In this document: one piece after another, positions 45,436 to 57,822 of the stretch
How the letters are laid out: each line of letters starts with the position of its first letter
Position numbering within the stretch: the stretch's first letter is position 1
Assembly (NCBI RefSeq): GCF_011745365.1
Contig: NW_024468911.1
Span: 5,202,759-5,266,758, forward strand
Source: Cryphonectria parasitica EP155
Taxonomy: Eukaryota; Ascomycota; Sordariomycetes; Diaporthales; Cryphonectriaceae
DNA: 64,000 nucleotides
Reading direction: 5' to 3'
Program-made: the position numbers and the translations under genes
The notes under the pieces: model-generated
The model's input: the letters and a program-made list of their open reading frames with translations, nothing else
What the model was told of the DNA's origin: nothing
Database searches by the model: none

Positions 45436-47100
45436 ATGATAACGCAACACGAAATCCTGGTCTGGCTATCCCGCATCGATTATACAGGCGCTGCAGCACA
45501 CGAGAAAAGGGGATCAAGCGAACAGCAGCAAGAGAAATCACAGCTACGGAGCTGTGCCAGCTTCAATCATCGCTCGACCCATCAACATCATACAAAAAAT
45601 CTCAAGCACCAGCACAGCCAAAGGCTCGATGCAACAGCCCAGCCTCGCCTTCCAACACCGCTCATATCTACAACACCTTGCAAGACCAAGCGTCTCAAGA
45701 TCATCCACAACGATAACACCAAACACAAGGAATCCAACGAGCTGTTAGCTGCAGCAGCAATCGCTAGCATGGATAGCAGCGCTCAGTATAACCTCAAGGC
45801 CACAGCGGAATTACTAGCAGATGCAGAAAACACGCCATGCTCTGCAACGCGCTCAAAACATGCACACACGAGCAGCAGGCCATTCAGCGCCTCGAGAAGA
45901 TCCTTCAGCAGCGTTACAGCAACTTCCTCGTCTACTTCGGTCTCGGCAGCCGCATCCTCCCCTTGCAAGCTCCTCGCTGAGCTCAACATCGGCAACCATG
46001 CTGTAGATTCTCATCCGCTTTCATTAGCCAGTGTCTACGCCCATCGCCTGCCTGTACCCCTCGTAGCCCTGTTAGAAGACCTCGAGAATGTAGCCACGGG
46101 CTGCCCTATTGTGTCAGCCGCCCTGCAGCCCGATTTCGATCGCCTGGCTGCTCACCAGTCTGTACGACGCCGCCCGAACACCATCTACGCTCCCACCCCT
46201 GAGCGCAACGCCGTCGGCCCCTATCCCCCTCTCGATAATGTACTCGCCCTGCTAGCCGAGGCGGAGCAGTGCAACGATAGGAAGCAGTCCGAGGCCAGCT
46301 GGAATGCTGCTATGCACTTCCCGCTCTTGCGCCTTGCCGTCCACGGACAGGGCGCGCGGAAGTCCCAGCTGGTAGATGTCGAGATGTGGTATGTGCTTCT
46401 CTTCCTTGATACTTCTGTCTGTTTGTCTGCCTGCTAAACTCACACGCAAACCTGGCTGCCAGCACCACAGCCAGTATCATCAAGGAGTACCACTGCATGC
46501 AGTTGTTAACCAGCAAGAAAGTCGACATGGCTATGATCATCGAACCTACAGCCAACGAGACCAACAGCACCGAGGCGGTAAAGCGCATCAATATCCTGCG
46601 CACGCGCAGCCCATGCTTTTCCATCAACCATACTAACTTCGAGCTCCTGCTCCAGTCGCTCATCGCTATCAGCATCGAAACTAAGCATCCTAGTGCCTCG
46701 GGCGAAGACGCCGCCTTGCAGGTTAGCGTATGGCAAGCAGCCCAGTGGAGTCTGCTGCAAAGTTTGACTCAGCCTCAGCCTACCAGCAGCTCAAGCATCG
46801 CGCTGCTTGCCTTCCTTCCCGCCATCACCGTCGTGAGTCATGATTGAACACTTACAGCCACCACAAGGCTTAGGCAGAAGATAGTATGTACATCTTCTTC
46901 TCGCTATATCCGTTTCTGCCTGTATATATACAAGAGACATTGCTGATACAGCTTTCCAACAACAGACGCTTTGGACTAACTATCCTATCGAACATACCTG
47001 TAATATTATCAGCATCTATTGCATCATCTAGACTATTCAACAGCTCGCAAACTGGGCGCGCGATGACTATTAGCCATGGTACAAGACCGAAGTGTTGGGG
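45436..47100 (+). pseudogene. PD-(D/E)XK nuclease-like protein gene with three stops
   Basis: Exons 45436-46388, 46463-46883 and 46966-47100 join in phase (introns 46389-46462 and 46884-46965, both GTATGT...AG). The path begins MITQHEILVWLSRID, goes through a low-complexity Ser/Gln/His-rich part, then PLLRLAVHGQGARKSQL, ASIIKEYHCMQL, SKKVDMAMIIEP, ISIETKHPS (the ExK of the PD-(D/E)XK fold) and ALQVSVWQAAQWSLL, as in the large fungal PD-(D/E)XK nuclease-like family. At the usual VxxHDW position the Trp codon is TGA (46845-46847). Past it the frame continues with family-like residues, including IQQLANWARDDY and a closing PWYKTEVLG. Two more TAG codons (47029-47031 and 47071-47073) interrupt. 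The first and third stops fit TGG to TGA/TAG. The protein is truncated before its C-terminal strand and helix. Confidence 0.75.
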
Positions 47101-47347
47101 GTATACGCACACCATCCCCGAAGACGAGAGGCTCATAACTAGCAGCTGAGCCAGGCAAGGAGAGCTTTTCAGGGACTGTAGGGGTTTTGTAATCTCAACG
47201 ATGTAATATCCCGAAAGCGATTTCTATGAGGAAAAGGGCATCATAACGACTTCGAGGGTTCAGCAATGAAACATCAACAATTTAGTAAAGTTCTATCTGA
47301 ATACAAATAAACTAATTTAAATATAGTATAAGTAGTTAAGCTTATAT
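47101..47347. other. Short spacer before the retroelement island
   Basis: No gene. The sequence becomes strongly AT-rich. Bases 47343-47347 (TATAT) precede the first retroelement copy. Confidence 0.45.
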
Positions 47348-48714
47348 TGTTGTGGTGGCCAGGGTGGTAGTCCGTGGGACATGGAGTACAGTGGGTCAAG
47401 GATTCTCATACATATAAAGAATACCACCCACTTTTCAAATTCTTTAGCTATAAGCAACAATAAAACATCCTTTCTCTTCTTTTCAATTTTGAACCCTTTG
47501 GACAGGTCTAAGACAGATTTTTCACCCTGTTCTTGTGCCTGTATGGCCTTAGTTTGCTGTTCTCATCTGAACAGGCACGCTTGGGTTGCACGAGCTCTTG
47601 TTTATTGCTTCAGCAGCTGTTTGTTCCTTTTTCTTTCGAGAGCGATAGCGCCCTAGTTCTGATTCAATGGTGCAGTATATGCAAACTTAGCTATTCAAGC
47701 TGGTAGCTCAGGGCTGTTTGCATTACAGTTTGTGAGAATCAGTAAGAGCAGCAAGTTTACTCTATGAATGAATGCACTCTTTTTCTCTGCTGAGCTCTTT
47801 TATTTCCTTTATCTATCATGCTTACATAACAAGCTGTGCATTATATCTGAACTCTGGATTATGCCTAAGATCTCTTGTAGAGAGGAGATGAGTAGATAGA
47901 GAAGGAGTGATATAAGTTCTAATTATAAGCTGATGAATAATGCATTGAGCTTGCAAGCTAATATTACGAAGAAACAAATTTCTTTTTTCAATATTTTCTA
48001 TATTAATTAATAATTCTATATAGAAGCTAATATAGCTTAGATTTGTATAAGCTGCAGCAGAAAGTTTAATTATATTAGATATGAGTTTATAATTAAATTA
48101 TAGAGTAGAATGCTTTTAATAAATAATACTCTGCAAAGAAAAGTAGCATGATTAATAAGATTTATACTTCTTGCAATAGTTTAATCAGTATGCTTTATCT
48201 GAATATATCTAGCTATATTAATTCTTTAAATTAAAAGCTTGCTAGTTGTATTATTTCAAAAATAAAGAATATAAAGAGATAAAAATAAGAAACTATTAAT
48301 ATATATAAGAAATAAAGATTAAGAATTATAATAATATTATTCAATATTAAACTTTAATTAATACTTTATATCTAGTTAGAAATACTTCTATTAATTAGTA
48401 AGATTATTAATAAAGAAAATCCTAGTATAATATAGAATAGCTAACTTAATTTCTTGTTATTTATTACAAAATAGATCTTATATATGCTCTACTTATAAAC
48501 TGAATCTCTTTTAAGCATCTGAACTCTTTCAATCTCTATAGTATTGTTTTCTGCAGGATATGGAAAGCATTCCAGCTGTAGCACTCTCAACTCAAGAATC
48601 TCGAATCAGAAAAGCAAAGAAATATCGGAGGAAGCAATAATCAAGAGAGAAGATAGCTTCTATGTCTGAGAGCTCTTCCAATCAAACACTCAGTTCAGCT
48701 AACTACCTGGCTAA
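47348..48714 (+). mobile_element. Gag/protease-bearing LTR-type element, copy 1 (interrupted)
   Basis: Starts TGTTGTGGTGGCCAGGG, the same as copies 2 and 3. It contains a TATA-like ACATATAAAG about 60 bp in, the conserved short frame at 47381-47656, and from about 48560 the start of a gag-like frame (GIPAVA-like start, RKAKKYRRKQ, SANYLAN). It stops abruptly where copy 2 begins, right after GCTAA. Because the uninterrupted copy 3 continues past this point, copy 1 was split by copy 2, and the remaining part of copy 1 must lie right of the window. Confidence 0.75.
47381..47656 (+). other. Conserved 91-codon frame in the leader of copy 1
   Basis: Open frame starting MEYSGSRILIHIKNTTHFSN and ending FLSRAIAP. 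Frames of 88 codons at 48758-49024 and 91 codons at 60032-60307 occupy the same place in copies 2 and 3. All three remain open although the rest of the element is full of stops. It could be chance in a short AT-moderate region or a real leader frame. Confidence 0.35.
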
Positions 48715-50366
48715 TGTTGTGGTGGCCAGGGTGGTAGTCTGTGGGACATGAAGTACAGTGGGGTTAAGGGTTCTCATATATATAAAGGATACTACCTACT
48801 TTTCAAATTCTTTAGCTATAAGCAACAATGAATTATCCTTTCTCTTCTTTTCAATTTTGAATTCTTTGAATAGGTTTAAGACAGGTTTTTCATTCTGTTC
48901 TTGTACTCGTATAGCCTTAGTTTGCTGTTTTCATCTGTACAAGCATGCTTGGATTATACGAGCTCTTGCTTATTGCTTCAGCAGCTATTTATTCCTTTTT
49001 CTTTCAAGAGCAATAGCGCTCTAGTTCTAGTTCAATAATGCAGTAAGTATGGATTTAGCTATTCAAGCTGGTAGCTTAGAGCTGTTTGCATTATAATTCG
49101 TAAGGATTAGTAAGAGCAGCAAGTTTATTCTATAAATAGGCGCATTCTTTTTTCCTGCTGAGCTCTTTTATTTTCTTTATCTATTATGCTTATACAATAA
49201 GCTGTGCATTATGTTTGAACTCTAAGTTATGCCTGAGATCTCTTATAGAAAGGAGATGAGTAGATAGAGAAGGAGTAATATAAGTTCTAATTGTAAGCTA
49301 ATAAATAATGCATTGAGCTTGCAAGCTAATATTACGAAGAAATGAATTCCTTTTTCTAATATTTCTTATATTAATTAATAATTCTATACAGAAGCTAATA
49401 TAGCTTAGATTTATATAAGCTGTAGCAGAAAGTTTAATTATATTGGATATAAGTTTATAATTAAATTATAGAGTAAAATGCTTTTGATAAATAGTATTCT
49501 GCAGAGAAAAATAGCATAATTAATAAGATCTGTGCTTCTTATAATAATCTAATCAGCATGCTCTATCTGAATATATCTAGCTATATTAATCCTTTGAATC
49601 AAAAGCTTGCTAATTGCATTATTTCAAAAGCGAAAAATATAAAAAGATAAAAATAAGAAACTATTAATATATATAAGAAATAAAGATTAAAAATTATAAT
49701 AATATTATCTAATATCAAACTTTAATCAATATTTTATATCTAATCAGAAATATCTCTATTAATTAGCAGAACTATTAATAAAGAAAATCCTAATATAGCA
49801 TAGAACAGCTAATTCAATCTCTTATTATTTATTACAAAACAGATCTCATGCATATTCTATTTACAAACTGAATCTCTCTTAAGCACTTGAATCTTTTCGA
49901 TCTCTACAATATTGTTTTCTGCAGAATACGGAAGGCATTCCAGCTGTAGCACTTTTAACTCAAGGATCTCGAACTAGAAAGACAAAGAAATATCGGAGAA
50001 AGCAATAACTAAAAGGGAAGATAGCTTTCATATCTAAGAGCTCTTCCAATCAGATACTCAGTTCGGCTAACTATCTAGCTAATAACTATTATAGTTAGAA
50101 CTTCAGATTCTTCTTTTATAGTAAGCTTGCTGATAATGAATTAATATTATTTGCTTGTATGAAAGTTTTTTTATAGCTGAAGCGATTTAACTAGTAGTAT
50201 TAGATTAAAGGAATTAATAATACTCAAGTATTCAACTTTATGAAAAGCTTCTATATAGATATAATTATTGCTGGAGAAGTAAAGAGATTTACTATAAATG
50301 CTAAAACTTGAAATGAATAGAAGAAGCAACTATTAGTTGCTTATCGCTCTTGAAATCATCTTCAGG

Positions 50367-50371
50367 CATAT
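50367..50371 (+). repeat. Left target-site duplication of the Ty3/Gypsy element
   Basis: CATAT immediately before the 5' LTR; repeated at 57818-57822 after the 3' LTR. Five bases, the usual size for Ty3/Gypsy integration. Confidence 0.9.
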
Positions 50372-50824
50372 TGTTATGACTCATCCAACATGCAGGTCAC
50401 AGAACCGGTTACGAGTAACAGGGACCAGGTGTCAAGGACTCAACATTCTGACAAAGCATTGATTACATAATCCAGGGTTAGGGTTGTAAAGGAGGGAGGA
50501 TCGTTGGGCTCGCTAGCGATCCCAACGAGCTTCACACCTTGGATCGCTAGACTCGCCAGCGATCCTAACAAGCCATACTGAAGAGCTGAATATATAAGAA
50601 TACATTCATTACTATTAAATAGATTCAGTATATAGCTCTTCAGTTGTTAATCTAAGTATTCAGTTTCATATACTAAGTAGCTTCAAAGGCAGTGAACACT
50701 TGCATCGCTTATTAGAACTTGTACAGTTCCATATTCAAGAACTTAATACTTTAATACCGCTCTTATTAGCATAAACCCCTTCGTATACTTAGGAATCTTC
50801 GGATTGCTGCAGTGCTCATTACAT
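50372..50824 (+). repeat. 5' LTR of the Ty3/Gypsy element
   Basis: Begins TGTTATGACTC and ends GTGCTCATTACA. It contains TATATAAGAATA near 50590. The first base after it opens a possible primer-binding region that was not matched to a tRNA. Confidence 0.92.
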
Positions 50825-50929
50825 TTTGATAACTCTTGTTCAAGAACGGTTCAGTATTACCCTCTTGAGCAATACGGAATACGATAGCTCCTCCAGGAAC
50901 CCCTTCGTCCTCGCGCGCTCCTACCTAGG

Positions 50930-51903
50930 AAGAACTGGTCAACCAGGTGTACCAGCTCACTCAGCGTATCTAGGATCTGCGCAAGCAATAGCAGGCTCAG
51001 AGCGCTACCATTGCCAACCAACAAGCTCAGCTAGCCCAACAAGCTCAGCTAGCCCAACAGGCTCAGCAAGCGCAGTTCACCCCTACAACTATCAATAGTA
51101 CTGGAAAAGCGTACAAGATGAATAAGCTCGCTATATACAATGGCAATCAGAAGATGCTGCATGGATTCCTTACTCACTGCAGAGCGTATTTCTTGCACTA
51201 CGCAACCCAGTTTACTATGGAATCTGAAAAGATTATTCTTACAGAAACTCGTCTCAAGAAGAATGCTCTCATCTAATATAAGCCTTCTCTATATAACCAC
51301 TTGGAATATCAGAGCGATTCCGATATGCATATCCAGAGTATCAAGAATATATTTGATTCTTTTAAGAGCTTCGAAAAAGCTTTCAAAGAAATCTTTGGTA
51401 ATCTTAATAAAGAATGCACTATAGCTCAGCAGCTTATAGATCTCAAGCAGACTAAGTCAGCTTCTGCTTATATAGTTAGATTCAAGCAACTCTCAGTGCA
51501 ACTCCTGTAGAAAGATAAGAATCTCATAGAGTACTATTATAAGAAACTCAAGGATAATATTAAAGATGAAATCTTCAAGCAGAATTAGCTAGAGAACTTT
51601 GCAATATTCTCTAATTAAGCTATTCGTATTAATAACTGTCTGTATGAATGACGGATGAAGAAGTCCAAGAAAGGAAGAAGCTAAACTTAGAGATTTCCAG
51701 CTAATATAAGCAAGAAATTCTAAAATAAGAATAGCAGTCAATATAGCAGTACAGCCTAAAGCAGCACTATGCATGCTAATCCTATGAAACTTAATGCAGC
51801 TAACAGGCAGTATAGCAAGAGGAACAGCATTATTTGCTACAATTGCAACAAATAAGAATATATTACATGCAATTGCTATTAATCTCGAAAGAACAAATAG
51901 CAA
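50930..51903 (+). pseudogene. Ty3/Gypsy gag remnant
   Basis: Structural gag protein that would form the particle. Reads a Gln/Ala-rich repeat (AQLAQQAQLAQQAQQAQ), then MNKLAIYNGNQKMLHGFLTH, the usual Ty3 gag core with FLTQLRAY-like segment, QTKSASAYIVRFKQLS, and a zinc-knuckle remnant CYNCNK.EYITCNC near 51835-51885, in which the usual Gly-His positions are changed. Several TAG/TAA codons split the frame, so no full protein. Confidence 0.8.
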
Positions 51904-53899
51904 CTAGTTTAGAAAGGATGCTAGATAAATATTGCTTAATAACAGAAATCCAATCAACTAAGCAAAAACACCTCCTTGGAGCAAGTATCAAATTCTGTTA
52001 ATTACAGAAATCTCAGCTAAACATTCTGCTACAACAACAACTGCTTAATACACCTCTCAAGTAAGGAAGATTCAGAATGATTCCTGCAGAAGCCTCAGCG
52101 CTGCAGGCAGATAGCAACAGCAGAACGAGAGTATACGCCCAGCACCCTCACGAGTAGCAACTCGGATTGCTCTAGCATTGTAGAACAAAGCATCCAAGCA
52201 TTGGAAGAAGAGCTTAGCAACAATACCCTTCATCATTCCTCATTGCTTATACCAAGCACTATAACCAGGAATATGAATAAGAAATAATACCTTCTTGATT
52301 ATTAGTATAAATATCTAAGCAATATAGAAAATATCTCTCAAGCAACGGAAAGATTAAGCTAGAACGAGCAATCTAACAGTTTACCAGAGTTTCCTGTAAA
52401 CAATGAATCCAAGAAACCTACAGAAAGGTTTTCTTTCAGTATTAGATAGAACAAGGAAACAATATGGATTGAATATCTCATCTACAGAATAGAGCTGAAA
52501 GAGCTCTTCACCTGCATCCCCTTGCAGAATATCGAAGCATAAGAAGATAAGAATCCTCGGATCAGCTTACTTCACGATCTATACCACGAACTAGCTTGGA
52601 TCTTCTGTATCTATTATAGCTGCAGAATGCATTTTTCGAACAAGATGCAATACGAATAGTTTCTTATCAGAAAACCAGAACAAATCCTTCAAGCTGTTAA
52701 AGAACAAGAACTCCGCTTCAGAGAGATTCTCAATAAGCAGCACTACAATACATACATCAAGCTACCGGATAATTGCTTCATATAATATATAAATAAGAAA
52801 ATAAAATAATAGCAGTGCAAGATGATACTTTGTACGATTCATATTAATAATAAAGTTTGCAACTAGCATTAACAGAAGAAAGATTAAAAATAATAATAAT
52901 ATAAGCAAAAGCAAGCTAAGAAGCTTGCTTAAGAAGCAGCAAAGCAGGCTTAGAAGAACAAACAGTTCTCGATAAATTCAAAAGAACAGAATTGCTTGTA
53001 AAGAAACTATAAATGATCAAACCGGAATAGTTCCTATGTGAAGCTTCTAGAACAGACTATGCTTACATCAAGTTCAATATATACATTCAAGAACACAAAT
53101 ATAGCATACTATTGAACAGTAGCGCTTAGGAAAACTTCATATCCTCATATATCATTAATCAAGCACAACTACAATAGAAATAAAAAAGATGCTCATATAC
53201 TCTCAGCACTGTAGAAGAACAATCTGTTGCATATAATCAAGAAGTAATCAATAAGAAGACTGATTATCTACTTATCTTAATTCAAGAATATATAATCAGA
53301 GCTTCTTTTGATATTACAGATATAGCATAGCATAAGCTGATTATAGAGCTTCCATAGCTCAAGAAGTATAATCCTCGAATCAATTGAACTACTAGCCAGA
53401 TCTCATAAGAACAAGCTGTATTCAGAGAGATAATTACAATTAACAGCACAGGATTGAAGCTAGTGATTGAAGAATACTCAGAGAAAGAAGCTTCATACAA
53501 CTTCATATATACTTCCAAGTTAGCAGAGCTAGCAGTTCAAGAAGAAGAATCTAGTAATAAACGAACCCAAACAGTGCCAGAGTGCCAACAGATTAGCAAA
53601 ACAATGGAAGCAAAACCCTCAGCAAGTCAGTCCGCCCTAGAGCAACAAGGAAAAGCTTCAGAATGTGAATTGTAGAACTATACAGGAAAAATCTCGAAAC
53701 CAAGCTCTCAAGCGCTTAGTCCAGCCCGAAGCGAATGCTCAAGACTTTCAAAAACGTTACCAAAAACAACGAACAAAAAGAAGCATGCTCAATAATACCT
53801 ACTGTTCCTCCAGATAGCAGAAACAGCACAAGAACCAGAATTAATACTCGCAAACATATTACGAGAATATTACAAGTTTAAGAAACTATTCCAGGAAGA

Positions 53900-56606
53900 A
53901 TTGGATACAGAATTACCAGAATACAGCTCATACAACTACAAGATCCTGCTACAAGAAGGAAAACAGCCCAAATTCTTCCCTATCTACAAACTAAACAAGA
54001 TACAGCTAAAAGCACTTAGGGAGTATCTCAATAAGAATCTTAAGAAAGAATATATACAATCATTGCAATCACTAGCAGAATACTCCATTCTGTTTATATC
54101 TAAGAAAAATAGCAAGCTTAAGCTATGCATTAACTATAAGCAACTCAACAATATTATAATCAAAAACCAATATCCATTGCTACTTATCAAGGAACTACGA
54201 AATAAGCTATAAGAAGCATAATAGTTTACAGTTCTAAACCTAAAAGAAGCTTACAATCTGATTAGAGTAAAGAAAGAAGAAGAATGGAAAACTGCTTTCA
54301 GAATATGCTACAAATACTACGAATATTTGATTATACTCTTTGATTTAATGAATGCCCTAGCTTTATTTCAGAAAATAATCAATTATATTCTATGCAAGCA
54401 TCTAAATCAGTTCGTTATTACCTATCTCAATAATATCCTTATTTACTTTTGAATACTTAAAGAATACAAGAAATATATGAAAACAGTATTGCAAATACTT
54501 CAGAATGCGAAACTCCTTATAGAACTCGCAAAGAGCTACTTTTACATACAAAAAATCAACTATCTCGGATTTACAATCAAACCAGAATGCATCAAGCTAC
54601 AGAAAGATAAGATGAAAGCTATTAGGAATTAGCTAATTCTCAGGAATATCAGAAATGTTAGGTTTTTTCTTGAATATATTAACTTTTATAAACAGTTTAT
54701 CAAGAACTATAGCTGAATTGCATACTTCTTTACAAATCTTACCAAAAAAGAATAGCTTTTCGAATGAACTTCTAAGGCACAAGAAGCTTTTAATAAGATC
54801 ATTAAGCACATCATCTCAGAGCTAGTTCTGTATAAAGCAGACTTCTATAAACCCTTTGAAGTTGAAATCGATGCATTAGAATATATACTCAGAGAATAAC
54901 TTGGTTAGCAAGATAATCAAGAATATCTAAGAATTATAAGCAACTTCTTAAAGAAGTTGAATAGCTCGGAAATCAACTATAAAATCCCTGATTAGAAACT
55001 CATAGCAATAATAAAAGCTTTCGAGAAGTAGCAATACTATCTCATTAGCATACAATACTCAATCATAATTCACTCGGATTACAAGAATCTAACTACATTC
55101 ATAACAACTAAGGTTTTGAATAAGCAATAAGTTAGATAGGCAGAATTCCTCTTACAGTTCAACTTCAAGATTGTACACTGCAAAGGCTCGGAAAATAAAC
55201 AAGCAGATACTCTTAGCAGAAGATCGGATCATCAAGATACAAACTCTTCAGATATACAGAACATCTTCGTTCAAGATGAATCAGAAAACCTTGTTAATGC
55301 ATACAGAGAACTGAATGCTGCTTTCAGAATTGAACCCTCGGAAAAGAATTCAGAATTAATAACTTCAGACAAACAAGATAACTACATTAAGAATGTATAC
55401 AGTGCATTAGCATACAAGCATCAGAGAGTTAGAGCAATCTATAAATGCATCAAAAGATACTGAAATTTATCAGATCTTAGAAAAAGAATTGAGAATATCC
55501 TATAATAATGCAATAGCTATAAGAAGAATAAAGCAGAAAGATACAAGCCTTATAGACTACTGCATCCCTTATCAGTATCTATGATTATTTAGCAATTCAT
55601 TAGTCTAGACTTTATTATCAAGCTACTTTTCTTATAAGAACTCTTAACTAAGATACAATATAATAGCATCCTAGTAGTAATTTGCAAACTGAGCAAATAT
55701 GCTTATTTTCTTCCTTATAAGAAAAGCAGTATAGCAGAAGAATTCGCATATGCATTCCTTAGAATGATTATTGCTAACCATAGTATATCAGAAGAAGTGA
55801 TCTCCAATAGAAATAGAAAGTTCAACTTGAAGTTTTGAACTTTGCTTATAAAACAGCTCGGAATACACTACAGAATGTTTATAGCATTCTATCTGCAAAC
55901 AGATAAACAGATAGAAAGAATGAATCAGATTATTAAATAGTATCTTCAATATTATATCAACTAATTACAGAATAATTAGATTGATCTATTGCTACTTGCA
56001 TAGTTTGCTTATAATAGTACGGATATGAGCATAATAAAGAAGTTACTATTCTTCATACTCTACAGATATAACTCAATAGCTTACTACGAGGTATTGCTAG
56101 AAGCAGATGCAGAAGCTGCAGATAAAAGAGCTAAGAAGATCAGAAAAGTTCAGAAGAAACTCCGATCAGAATTACAATTCATTCAGGAACGAATAATGCA
56201 GTATGCAAATTCCAAGAGGATTGAGAGATCAATCCTATAGAAAGGAGATAAGGTTTACTTACTTCGAAAAAACATTAAAACAACTAGATTCAGCAACAAA
56301 CTTAATCATAAAAAGTTGGAATTATTCAAAATCTTACAACAGATTTCCTCAGTTAATTACGAGTTAGTATTACTATATAGGATAAGAATATACCCGGTTT
56401 TCCACATCTCATTGCTAGAATCAGCAGTACAGAAAACATCAGAAGATAATACAGCAGAAGTAGAAAACAATAAACCAGAGTATGAGGTGGAAAAGATTCT
56501 TAAGCATAGAAGCACAGACAATACAAGGGAATACCTTATCAAGTGGAAAGATTATTCAGCAAGCGAAAATTCATGGAAACCACAAAAGAATGTTAAGAAC
56601 GCTTAG
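53900..56606 (+). pseudogene. Ty3/Gypsy pol remnant (RT, RNase H, integrase, chromodomain)
   Basis: Reverse transcriptase begins about 53970: FPIYKLNKIQLKALREYL, ILFISKKNSKLKLCINYKQL, YPLLLIKELRNKL. RNase H is about 54840-55270: PFEVEIDALEYILRE, QYYLISIQYSIIIHSDY (D), CKGSENKQADTLSRR. Integrase is about 55560-56080: SLDFIIKLL, KLSKYAYFLPY, QTDKQIERMNQIIKQY and YNSTDMSIIKKLLFF-like core. A chromodomain closes at 56450-56606: EYEVEKILKHRS, YLIKWKDYSASENSWKP. Single open stretches remain (53901-54212, 56025-56240, 56316-56606), separated by stops. Confidence 0.88.
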
Positions 56607-56647
56607 GAAAGAGTAGCTGAGTATTGGAAAAAGAAGGAAATCAGTAC

Positions 56648-57107
56648 CTAAAACGATCGCTCCGCCCCAGAGCAAGACTCAGAAGCCTCAAGAACCTCAC
56701 TCTCCAGAAAGCTCAACCAATCTACTACAGAATTCCCCAGATCTACAGAATTCCAGTCAAAACCCTCAAAAGAAGAATCTCCAGCTACAACAGCAGATTC
56801 CTCAGCCACTACAGCCTGCACTTCAGCAGCAACACGCATCCTCTCAACCTCAGCTTTCTCAGCCTCCTCTTTCTCAAGCTCTTCAAGATTCTTGAGATCT
56901 CAACAAATAGCTCGAGATATTCTCTTATGCCATATCTTCTTTTGTTAATGCAGTTGAAGCAACTTTAGCTCCAACTCTTCTATCTCATTCTCTAGCTTTC
57001 GATGCTGAGTAGAGATAAGAAGGAGTTCAGCAGCATTCGTTAGCTCCAGAACGTTGCACTTGACGCGATTCTAGGAAATGCACTCCGAGCAACAGGATGA
57101 ATTGTAA
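56648..57107 (-). pseudogene. Antisense coiled-coil frame inside the Ty3/Gypsy element
   Basis: Minus strand, between the chromodomain end and the 3' LTR. Reading down from 57107: CCSEC then a stop (57071-57073) then RVKCNVLELTNAAELLL, STQHRKLENEIEELELKLL, a stop, KKIWHKRISRAIC, a stop, DLKNLEELEKEEAEKAEVE and an acidic tail ending at the stop at 56648. The C-x2-C-x6-C cluster followed by a long heptad-type coiled coil resembles a protein that recurs near fungal Ty3 elements. Each stop fits a C-to-T or G-to-A change of a sense codon. The last part (192 bases) is open. It is not a shadow of pol, since pol ends at 56606. Confidence 0.55.
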
Positions 57108-57352
57108 GGAGAAATAATATACGATTACAAGCCTTGATTATTGCAATAAGAATAGAGATGCATATTGAAACTGTTTGAAAGAATGGATTAAAGAAGGAGA
57201 TCTTTCTGCTTCTTTTTGTTAGAATGAGGATTTGAGGATTTCGGTTTCGCAACTTTGTTAATTCTATTTAGTATCTCGATTAGGAAGGCAAGATCATGAA
57301 TACAGGAACTTGCTAGGATACTTATAGAAGATCGTTAAGGATAACGACTGAT

Positions 57353-57365
57353 AGGAGGGAGATGA
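57353..57365 (+). other. Polypurine tract of the Ty3/Gypsy element
   Basis: AGGAGGGAGATGA directly before the 3' LTR, where plus-strand synthesis is primed in this family. Confidence 0.75.
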
Positions 57366-57817
57366 TATTATGATTCATTCAACATGCAGGTTACAGAACT
57401 GGTTACAAGTAACAGAGATTAGGTATTAAGAACTTAATATTCTAACAAAGCATTGATTATATAACTCAGAGTTAGGGTTGTAAAGGAGGGAGGATTGTTG
57501 GGCTTGCTAGCGATCCCAACGAGCTTTACACCTTGGATCGCTAGACTCGCTAGCGATCCCAACGAGCCATACTGAAGAGCTGGATATATAAGAATATGTT
57601 CATTACCATTAGATAGATTCAGTATATAGCTCTTCAGTTGTCAATCTAAGTATTCAGTTTCATATACTGAGTAGCCCCAAAGGCAGTGAATACTTGCATC
57701 GCTTATTAGGACTTGTACGGTTCCGTATTCAAGGACTTGATACTTTGATACCGCTCTTGTTAGCATAAACCTCTTTGTGTACTTAGGAATCTTCGGATTG
57801 CTGCAGTGCTCATTACA
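57366..57817 (+). repeat. 3' LTR of the Ty3/Gypsy element
   Basis: Matches the 5' LTR along its length with many transitions; its first bases are TA instead of TG, and it ends GTGCTCATTACA, followed by CATAT. Confidence 0.92.
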
Positions 57818-57822
57818 CATAT
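57818..57822 (+). repeat. Right target-site duplication of the Ty3/Gypsy element
   Basis: CATAT, equal to 50367-50371. Confidence 0.9.

Larger units (their letters stand above)
50372..57817 (+). mobile_element. Ty3/Gypsy chromovirus, complete length, inactivated
   Basis: A 7446-bp element with LTRs of 453 bp (50372-50824) and 452 bp (57366-57817), a 5-bp CATAT duplication and a purine-rich tract before the 3' LTR. Order of visible domains: gag (50930-51903), protease region, reverse transcriptase, RNase H, integrase, chromodomain. That order with the C-terminal chromodomain is the chromovirus branch of Ty3/Gypsy. Stops are scattered through gag and pol. The two LTRs differ at many positions, mostly by transitions. 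It is inserted in copy 2 of the other element. Confidence 0.93.

Noticed and set aside
45436..46437. Complete 333-residue gene ending at 46437
   Set aside because: The last 16 codons of that frame are intron; splicing at 46389 joins the real downstream nuclease-like exon in phase.
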